Positions 57,043 to 64,000 of a stretch of 64,000 nt of DNA are shown here, piece after piece. The position numbers were made by a program, and so were the translations under genes. The stretch is taken from NCBI RefSeq assembly GCF_027286325.1, contig NZ_CP114588.1, forward strand, positions 62,001 to 126,000, given 5' to 3'. Each line of letters begins with the position of its first letter. Within the stretch, counting starts at the first letter, position 1. The notes under the pieces were generated by a model that saw only the letters and a list, made by a program, of their open reading frames with translations, made no database searches and was not told the DNA's origin. Origin of the DNA: Salinivibrio kushneri (GTDB lineage Bacteria > Pseudomonadota > Gammaproteobacteria > Enterobacterales > Vibrionaceae).

Positions 57043-57438
57043 ATGCGTTTATCGCTAGACAGTCAGGATCCGACACCTAAATTTCAGCAGCTGATTGACC
57101 AAATTCAACGGCATATTGCCAGCGGCACCCTCTACCCCGGTGCGCGACTTCCCTCGGTGCGGCAACTGGCCAAAACATTGGCGATGAACCCAATGACGGT
57201 GTCGCGCAGCTATCAACAATTGGCCGACGAAGGCTGGCTTGAGCGTTTACCCGGTGTGGGTATGCAGGTGAGTGAAACCATGCGCCCGGCTGAGCCCGAG
57301 CAGCGTTTGCACTACGTTGAAGGCGCACTGGCGCACTTTATTCAGGCGGCCAGTGAAGCGGGATACAGCAAGTCAGAAACTATGGCGCTGATCATGACGC
57401 ACTGGGAGCGTTACAGCGCCGATCAGGCATTAGAATAG
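57043..57438 (+). CDS. GntR-family regulator, YtrA type
   Basis: A 131-aa repressor-like protein. The winged helix-turn-helix at residues 8-76 has FQQLIDQIQRHIASGTLYPGARLPSVRQLAKTLAMNPMTVSRSYQQLADEGWLERLPGVGMQVSE, the GntR signature. The tail is short, as in YtrA-type regulators, with a helical dimerisation extension. Such regulators normally sit beside an ABC transporter they control; none is adjacent here. The 3' end overlaps the convergent recG end by 16 bases. Confidence 0.9.
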   Translation: MRLSLDSQDPTPKFQQLIDQIQRHIASGTLYPGARLPSVRQLAKTLAMNPMTVSRSYQQLADEGWLERLPGVGMQVSETMRPAEPEQRLHYVEGALAHFIQAASEAGYSKSETMALIMTHWERYSADQALE

Positions 57439-59501
57439 TGGGTTTTATGCCCCAGCCAGCGGCGAATAATCGCTTGAGCATGTTGTGGGTAGTGTTGATG
57501 TAAGTGCGTGGCCAGTTTTTGCACTTCAGGGATCAGCCCCTGATCTCTGACCAAGTCAGCAATCTTAAACTCAGCCAGCCCAGTCTGGCGGGTGCCGAGA
57601 AGCTCGCCGGGTCCACGAATATCGAGATCGCGCTGCGCAATCACAAAGCCGTCATTGCTATCGCGCAGCACCCCAAGCCGCTGACTGGCGGTTTTGGATA
57701 AAGGGGCATGGTAAAGCAGTACACAATGACTGGCGACGGAGCCACGGCCGACACGGCCACGCAACTGATGTAGCTGGGCGAGTCCGAGCCGCTCGGGGTT
57801 TTCAATGATCATCAAACTGGCATTGGGCACGTCTACACCCACTTCAATCACCGTTGTCGCCACCAATAACTGTAACTCGCCTTGCTTAAACGCTTCCATT
57901 ATCGCTTGCTTTTCTGCCGCTTTCATTCGCCCGTGAACCAAGCCAATTTTCAGGTTGGGGAGGGCTTCTTTAAGCGCGGTGGCTGTGTCTTCGGCGGCTT
58001 GCGCTTCTAAGGCGTCGGACTCCTCAATCAAGGTACACACCCAATACGCTTGTCGACCGGCTGCACACGCGGCACTGACGCGGGCGATGATATCGTCGCG
58101 GCGGGTGTCGGGGACGGCGACGGTTTGGATGGGGGTGCGCCCTGGGGGTAATTCATCGATGACGGACGTTTCAAGATCCGCATAGGCGGTCATCGCCAAG
58201 GTACGGGGAATGGGGGTCGCGGTCATGATAAGCTGGTGCGGGTGGGCGCCTTGCTGCTCGCCTTTCTCTCGCAGCGCGAGACGTTGGTGAACGCCAAAGC
58301 GGTGTTGCTCATCAATAATCACCAACGCTAGGCTGTCGAAGTGGACGCTCGCTTGAAACAAAGCATGGGTACCGACCACCATTTTCGCTTCGCCGTCAGC
58401 GATGCTTGCTAGGGTTTGCTCCCGCGCTTTCCCTTTTAGCTTGCCGGCCAACCAACCGACTTGAATGCCCAGTGGCTCGAGCCACTGAGCGAAGTTAGTG
58501 GCGTGTTGCTCGGCCAGTAGCTCGGTCGGTGCCATCAACGCGACTTGATGGCCTTGTTCAATGGCTTGCAAGGCGGCGAGCACGGCGACCAAGGTTTTAC
58601 CTGCACCCACATCGCCTTGCACGAGGCGCATCATTGGAAACGGCTTGGCCAAATCTGCGCTGATCTCGCTCACCACTCGGGTTTGCGCGCCGGTGGGAGT
58701 GAAAGGCAAGTTGTCTAACAGACGCTGCCCTAATGACTGACTGGGCGCGAGGGCAAAGCCTTTCACTTGTTGGGCATGATGACGCACAGACAGCATCGAC
58801 AGATGCTGGGCAAGAAGCTCTTCAATGATCAAGCGTCGCTGAGCAGGGTGTTGCCCTGCTAGTAAGTCTTCCAACACGGTCTCGGGCGGCGGACGATGTA
58901 AAAGGTGTAATGCATCGCGCAGCGAAAGCTGTCTATCGTATAAGCCCTCGGGTAGCAGCTCGTCGACGCCACTTTTGTCTAACAAAGCCAGGGCTTGATC
59001 GGTCAGGCTACGCAGCGTCGCTTGGCGCAGCCCCTCCGTCGTGGGATACACGGGGGTGAGGGTTTCTTCCATCACCAGTTCGGTGGGCTCAGAAAATACC
59101 TGATACTCGGGGTGAATGATCTCCAGCCCGTGCTTTCCGCGTTTGAGCTCGCCGTAGGCTTTTACTTGCTTGCCTACCGCTAAACTGTTTTTCATCGCGG
59201 CATTAAAATTGAAAAACCGCAGCGTTAACGCGCCGCTGCCATCTTGCACTCGGACGGTGAGCATCCGGCGACGGCCAAACACGGTGTCATTGTGGGTGAT
59301 TTCCCCTTCGATGGTGGCATGTTGACCCGGTAAGAGACTCGCGACCGGCCACACACGAGTGCGATCTTCATAACGATAAGGCAGGTGAAACAATACATCC
59401 TGCACCGTATGCAGGCCTATTTTCGCCAGTTTTTCCGCCATTTTGCTGCCAACGCCACTTAAGGTATCAACAGTCACCGCACTTAGCATCGAAGATCGCA
59501 T
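57423..59501 (-). CDS. recG: ATP-dependent DNA helicase RecG
   Basis: Branch-migration helicase that reverses stalled forks and processes R-loops. It is 692 aa from the ATG at 59501 (E. coli 693). The wedge/OB domain is LGKIGLHTVQDVLF-like at the start (IGLHTVQDVLFHLPYRYEDRT). Helicase motifs follow: I GDVGAGKTLVA, II IDEQHRFGV, III MTATPIPRT and VI QLRGRVGRG. Its stop overlaps the stop of the YtrA-type gene. It is the last gene of the gmk-rpoZ-spoT-trmH-recG group, 38 bases after trmH. Confidence 0.97.
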   Translation of the reverse strand: MRSSMLSAVTVDTLSGVGSKMAEKLAKIGLHTVQDVLFHLPYRYEDRTRVWPVASLLPGQHATIEGEITHNDTVFGRRRMLTVRVQDGSGALTLRFFNFNAAMKNSLAVGKQVKAYGELKRGKHGLEIIHPEYQVFSEPTELVMEETLTPVYPTTEGLRQATLRSLTDQALALLDKSGVDELLPEGLYDRQLSLRDALHLLHRPPPETVLEDLLAGQHPAQRRLIIEELLAQHLSMLSVRHHAQQVKGFALAPSQSLGQRLLDNLPFTPTGAQTRVVSEISADLAKPFPMMRLVQGDVGAGKTLVAVLAALQAIEQGHQVALMAPTELLAEQHATNFAQWLEPLGIQVGWLAGKLKGKAREQTLASIADGEAKMVVGTHALFQASVHFDSLALVIIDEQHRFGVHQRLALREKGEQQGAHPHQLIMTATPIPRTLAMTAYADLETSVIDELPPGRTPIQTVAVPDTRRDDIIARVSAACAAGRQAYWVCTLIEESDALEAQAAEDTATALKEALPNLKIGLVHGRMKAAEKQAIMEAFKQGELQLLVATTVIEVGVDVPNASLMIIENPERLGLAQLHQLRGRVGRGSVASHCVLLYHAPLSKTASQRLGVLRDSNDGFVIAQRDLDIRGPGELLGTRQTGLAEFKIADLVRDQGLIPEVQKLATHLHQHYPQHAQAIIRRWLGHKTHYSNA

Positions 59502-59539
59502 CCGTTTCTCTACTGATTCACTCTGGCTCGCGTGTCGGG

Positions 59540-60241
59540 CTAACGTGGATGTTTGGCCGACTGCATCTGTGCCCACCACGCCTCGTCGGCCACAATTTGA
59601 CCGTGTTCATCTAGGGGCGGATAAGGCAAGCCTTTTTGTTTTGCCACGCGGGCAAGCACCGGGTGACCACGCTCGAACAAAATGTGGTGAACCTCGTGGT
59701 CGGGCAAGCGTGTCTTATCCAACTGGTACATGCCAGCCGCTTGGCGTTGGCGCTGTGCTTCGTACAAAATCAAGGCACTGGCCACTGACACATTGAGTGA
59801 CTGTACCATACCCACCATAGGAATGAGGATGTCTTGGTCTGCTTTATCCAGTGCTTCGCGACTGATGCCTTGTTTTTCTTGCCCCAGCACGATGGCCGTC
59901 GGACGGGTGTAGTCAATCTCGCGAAAATCGACCGCGGTATCCGATAAGTTGGTGACTAACACCTGCATCCCTTGGGCGTGCATGGTCTCAAAGGCTTCTT
60001 CCGTGGTGTTGTGAGTCACCACATCTATCCAGTTACGCGAGCCGGCCGATGTGCCACCGAGGGTGCGCATCTTGGTGCCCTCTGGCCACACCGCATGCAT
60101 GCGGTGGACTCCCACGGCGTCGGCAGTGCGAATGATGGCGGAAATATTGTTGGGCTTGTGAACTTGCTCCATGCAGACAGTGAGATCAGGCTGGCGTTGG
60201 GCCAAGACCTGATGAATGCGTTCAAAGCGTTCAGGGGTCAT
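59540..60241 (-). CDS. trmH: tRNA (guanosine-18-2'-O)-methyltransferase TrmH
   Basis: SPOUT-class enzyme that 2'-O-methylates G18 in the D loop of tRNAs. The protein is 233 aa. Motif 1 is HKPNNISAIIRTADAVGV with the catalytic Arg, motif 2 is VLGQEKQGIS, and motif 3 is IPMVGMVQSLNVSVASALILYEA, forming the trefoil knot that binds SAM. The C-terminal extension (LPDHEVHHILFERGHPVLAR) is TrmH-typical. It follows spoT, as in enterics. Confidence 0.96.
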   Translation of the reverse strand: MTPERFERIHQVLAQRQPDLTVCMEQVHKPNNISAIIRTADAVGVHRMHAVWPEGTKMRTLGGTSAGSRNWIDVVTHNTTEEAFETMHAQGMQVLVTNLSDTAVDFREIDYTRPTAIVLGQEKQGISREALDKADQDILIPMVGMVQSLNVSVASALILYEAQRQRQAAGMYQLDKTRLPDHEVHHILFERGHPVLARVAKQKGLPYPPLDEHGQIVADEAWWAQMQSAKHPR

Positions 60242-60264
60242 GATTCAATTCCGTCAATAACAGG

Positions 60265-60297
60265 CAAAAAACGGTGACGCCCGCCAAAAGGCGGGCG
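60265..60297 (-). terminator. Hairpin terminator between spoT and trmH (minus strand)
   Basis: A perfect 8-bp stem CGCCCGCC/GGCGGGCG with an AAAA apex. On the minus strand a GTCACCG spacer and then TTTTTT follow, so it may terminate or attenuate readthrough from spoT into trmH. Confidence 0.6.
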
Positions 60298-60321
60298 ACA
60301 GGTAATGATGGGTTGGGGCAC

Positions 60322-62421
60322 TCAGTTTTTCTGGCGGCTCACTTTCACCACATTAGGCATCACGCGAAGGCGGCGCATAATGTTGGCCAAATGCACTCTG
60401 TCTTTGGTCGTTAAGCGAACAAAAATGGTGTACAGGCGACCATCGCGCTCCTCGGTGGTTAACCCTTGGATATTGGATCCGGTTGCGGCGATGGTATTGG
60501 TGAGGTCGGCCAATGCCCCCTGGTGGTTTTGCATATCCACGCGTACCCGGGTGCTGAACTCTTGCTCAAAATCGTCCGCCCACTCGACGGGCATATATTT
60601 GTCCGGCTCTTGGCGGTGGCCGCGGATGTTAGCACAGGTTTCACGGTGGATAACCAAGCCTTTACCTGGGCTGACATGGGCAATGATCGGGTCACCTGGG
60701 ATCGGACGACAGCAATTGGCATAAGTCACCAAGATGCCATCGGCACCACGAATCGGCATTTTACCCTCGGTGGGGGCAGCCGGGTCTTGGTCAAGCAGGC
60801 GACGTGCAATCACCACGCTCATGAGTTCGCCAAGGCCAATCGACGCGAGTAAGTCGTCGCTGGTTTTTAGCTTCAAGTCACTCAATACTGCGTCAACGCG
60901 CTCAGGGTCGATATCCGGGAGGTTTTGCTCTCCAAGCGCATGATTGAGCAGGCGACGCCCTAAGGTTACCGACTCTTCACGACGCATGGTTTTTAGCACT
61001 TGACGGATTTTTGTCCGTGCCCGCGCCGTGACCACATAGTTGAGCCAAGCGGCATTCGGACGCGCCCCCGGAGCGGTGATAATCTCAACCGTTTGACCAT
61101 TTTTGAGCGGCTGGCTCAGCGGATAAGGCTGACGGTTAACCCGCGCGCCGACACAGGTGTTGCCCACATCGGTGTGGACGGCATAGGCAAAGTCGACCGC
61201 GGTCGCATCGACAGGCAGCTCGACAATCCGCCCCTTGGGGGTAAAGACGTACAGCTCGTCGGGGAAGAGATCGGATTTAACGCTCTCGATAAACTCAAAC
61301 GAGCTGCCTGCGCTTTGTTGCAGCTCGATGATGTTCTGCATCCAACGTTGCGCCCGTTTTTGCGCGGTGGTGCCAGAAGGCCTGTCGGCGCCACTTTTAT
61401 ACGCCCAGTGTGCAGCAACCCCTTTATCTGCCATTTGATCCATGTCTTCGGTACGAATTTGTACTTCAACCGGGACACCGTGCGGACCAATCATAGAGGT
61501 GTGCAGTGACTGATATCCGTTGGCTTTGGGCACCGCGATATAGTCTTTGAGCCGGCCTGGGCGTGGCTTATACAAGTTATGCATTTGCCCCAGCACGCGG
61601 TAGCAGGTATCGAGATCACCCACAATCACCCGAAACGCGTACAAATCCATGATGGTGTGGAAACGCTGCTCTTTATTCTTCATCTTGTTATAGATGGAGT
61701 AGAGGTTTTTCTCTCGGCCCAGTACACGGGCTTTAATCCCCGCATCTTCCAGGCGGCCTTCAATTTCCGCATGGATTTTTTGGATCATTTCTTTGCGGTT
61801 ACCCCGTGCCTGCGCGATCACCTTTTTAAGCACGCGGTAGCGATTGGGGTACAAGGCTTCAAAACCGAGCTCTTCCAGCTCGACTTTTATATTATGGATA
61901 CCCAGACGATGGGCGAGGGGGGCGAAGATTTCTAGCGTTTCACGGGCAATACGGCGCTTTTTATCTGGGCGGAGGGCGCCCAAGGTACGCATATTGTGGG
62001 TGCGGTCACTCAGTTTTATCAGGATCACGCGAATGTCATGGGCCATCGCCATGACCATTTTGCGAAAGTTCTCGGCCTGGGCTTCTTTACGGTCGCGAAA
62101 TTTAAGCTTATCAAGCTTAGACACCCCGTCGACCAAATCGGCCACCACATCACCAAAGCGTTGCTGCAGGTCCTCTTTGGTCACCTCAGTGTCCTCAATG
62201 ACATCATGCAGCAATGCCGCCATCAGGGTTTCACAGTCCAAGCGCATTTCCGCTAAGATACGTGCCACCGCGATGGGGTGAATGATATAAGGTTCGCCGG
62301 TTGAGCGAGTTTGCCCGTCGTGGGCATCCCTGGCTACTAGGTAGGCTTGCCGAAGCGCTTCAAGCTGCGACTCCGGCAAATACTGGCTAGCAACTTCTTT
62401 CAGGCTATCAAATAGATACAA
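60322..62421 (-). CDS. spoT: Bifunctional (p)ppGpp synthetase/hydrolase SpoT
   Basis: Makes and, mainly, degrades the stringent-response alarmone. It is 699 aa (E. coli 702). Order of domains: hydrolase HD domain with HPIAVARILAEM and LLHDVIEDTEVTKEDL (about residues 47-85), synthetase domain with FRVIVGDLDTCYRVLG, KDYIAVPKANGYQSLHTS and EVQIRTEDMDQMADKG (about 233-345), TGS domain (VFTPKGRIVELPVDATAVDFAYAVHTDVG), a helical/zinc-finger part with YANCCRPIPGDPI and an ACT domain at the end. It follows rpoZ by 27 bases. Confidence 0.98.
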   Translation of the reverse strand: MYLFDSLKEVASQYLPESQLEALRQAYLVARDAHDGQTRSTGEPYIIHPIAVARILAEMRLDCETLMAALLHDVIEDTEVTKEDLQQRFGDVVADLVDGVSKLDKLKFRDRKEAQAENFRKMVMAMAHDIRVILIKLSDRTHNMRTLGALRPDKKRRIARETLEIFAPLAHRLGIHNIKVELEELGFEALYPNRYRVLKKVIAQARGNRKEMIQKIHAEIEGRLEDAGIKARVLGREKNLYSIYNKMKNKEQRFHTIMDLYAFRVIVGDLDTCYRVLGQMHNLYKPRPGRLKDYIAVPKANGYQSLHTSMIGPHGVPVEVQIRTEDMDQMADKGVAAHWAYKSGADRPSGTTAQKRAQRWMQNIIELQQSAGSSFEFIESVKSDLFPDELYVFTPKGRIVELPVDATAVDFAYAVHTDVGNTCVGARVNRQPYPLSQPLKNGQTVEIITAPGARPNAAWLNYVVTARARTKIRQVLKTMRREESVTLGRRLLNHALGEQNLPDIDPERVDAVLSDLKLKTSDDLLASIGLGELMSVVIARRLLDQDPAAPTEGKMPIRGADGILVTYANCCRPIPGDPIIAHVSPGKGLVIHRETCANIRGHRQEPDKYMPVEWADDFEQEFSTRVRVDMQNHQGALADLTNTIAATGSNIQGLTTEERDGRLYTIFVRLTTKDRVHLANIMRRLRVMPNVVKVSRQKN

Positions 62422-62448
62422 ACGGCCTGTCCCTGATAAATGCAGCGT

Positions 62449-62721
62449 TTAACGTTGACCAGAAATGGTGCTTACCGCGGCCATTTCAGCGGCTTCTTGC
62501 TCTTGCTTTTCCTGACGCTCACGTGCGTCGAGGACTTCTTTGTTGATCAGTCCTTCTTCAACTTCACGCAAAGAGATCACTGTGTACTTGTCGTTTTCTT
62601 CTGCAACGAGGGCATCTTTGCCGCCGGTTTGCATTTGACGGGCGCGGCGAGCCGCAACCAGAACGAGATCGAAGCGGTTACCAATTTTTTCAACGGCGTC
62701 TTGAACAGTTACGCGTGCCAT
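62449..62721 (-). CDS. rpoZ: RNA polymerase omega subunit
   Basis: Small core-enzyme subunit that helps assemble beta' and forms part of a ppGpp site. It is 90 aa with the standard start [31 protein letters not shown] and the [19 protein letters not shown] segment. It lies between gmk and spoT, the enteric order, so one operon is likely. Confidence 0.98.
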   Translation of the reverse strand: MARVTVQDAVEKIGNRFDLVLVAARRARQMQTGGKDALVAEENDKYTVISLREVEEGLINKEVLDARERQEKQEQEAAEMAAVSTISGQR

Positions 62722-62835
62722 GAAGGACTCCAGCTATGTCATCAATAGGTCATTCAAAATGACCGAAAAGTATACAAAAGGCCGCGACCTATTGCCAGCC
62801 TTGGCTGGGGCAATGGTCACGTCTCAATGTGGTGG

Positions 62836-63840
<1,005 letters not shown>

Positions 63841-64000
63841 ATGGAAGGTACACCCGATTTGTATCCCTCACGCGTCAATGGAAAAGAAACCCTCTCCCCA
63901 CGTCTAGACCCTGTTGTGTACGGCAGTGCGCAGCCAGAGGTACCGCATAGTTTAAGCCAGCACGAGCTGGATACGTTCGAGCGCCAAGGCTTTCTGGTTA
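63841..64000 (+). CDS. ectD: Ectoine 5-hydroxylase EctD (N-terminal part)
   Basis: First 53 codons of a non-heme iron, 2-oxoglutarate-dependent dioxygenase that turns the compatible solute ectoine into 5-hydroxyectoine. The N-terminal pattern DLYPSRVNGKE...RLDPVVYG followed by SLSQHELDTFERQGFLV matches EctD proteins; the iron-binding HxD...H lies beyond the window. The ATG at 63841 has AAGGAGG eight bases upstream. No ectABC genes are visible on this side, so ectD may be separate or start a cluster to the right. It supports a halophilic lifestyle. Confidence 0.88.
   Translation, partial: MEGTPDLYPSRVNGKETLSPRLDPVVYGSAQPEVPHSLSQHELDTFERQGFLV

Overview
The window reads as an origin-proximal chromosomal segment of a gammaproteobacterium of the Vibrionaceae. 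I infer this from the gene content and order: uspA/uspB, rsmD-ftsYEX-rpoH, glpEG/glpR, ubiCA-plsB-lexA, nfuA-gntX-bioH and gmk-rpoZ-spoT-trmH-recG are arranged much as in Vibrio and Escherichia. Two traits suggest a halophilic member such as Salinivibrio: an ectoine hydroxylase (ectD) at the right edge, and a complete cytochrome caa3/aa3 oxidase cluster. The genus is an inference from memory. I see no rRNA, tRNA, insertion sequence, prophage or CRISPR array.

Layout. 1-9.3 kb: the 3' end of rho, a secreted protein of unknown role, ubiD, fre, an EamA transporter, then uspA, ferritin, uspB, an MscS channel and a YhiN flavoprotein. 9.3-12.1 kb: an AT-rich accessory patch with two overlapping genes. 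One encodes a secreted protein with two chitin-binding-like modules, a (PD)6 linker and a calcium-loop/helical domain. The other encodes a secreted alpha/beta hydrolase ending in a KTSC domain. This is the least ordinary locus here. 12.1-22.3 kb: a chemoreceptor, a tRNA-modifying DTW protein, a large lipoprotein, an EVE protein, yigL-pldB, an AbgT transporter, an acyltransferase and a DUF4145-like protein.

22.4-37.9 kb: yhhN, a DUF2007 gene, yhhL-rsmD, ftsY-ftsE-ftsX, rpoH, glpE-glpG-glpT-glpR, a FliL-like gene, ubiC-ubiA, plsB and lexA. The acidic domain of FtsY is a pure 52-copy CCAGAG hexamer array encoding (PE)52. lexA has two SOS boxes. 37.9-48.4 kb: a Fur-box-preceded methyltransferase, then coxB-coxA-ctaG-coxC, a small opposing DUF2909 gene, surf1, a Sco-like CxxxC gene, ctaA and ctaB, followed by a small lipoprotein and dinF. 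The block therefore lies between lexA and dinF, which are neighbours in E. coli.

48.4-64 kb: nfuA, gntX and bioH, two small lineage-restricted genes, tex, greB, ompR-envZ, an orphan YtrA-type GntR regulator, recG, trmH, spoT, rpoZ, gmk and the first 53 codons of ectD.

Functionally the window mixes housekeeping systems (transcription termination and fidelity, SRP targeting with cell division, heat-shock sigma, SOS, stringent response, ubiquinone and heme A synthesis) with surface and environmental functions (osmosensing, mechanosensitive channel, chemoreceptor, compatible solute). Most start sites were moved from the longest reading frame to a codon with a Shine-Dalgarno sequence; these are noted per gene.
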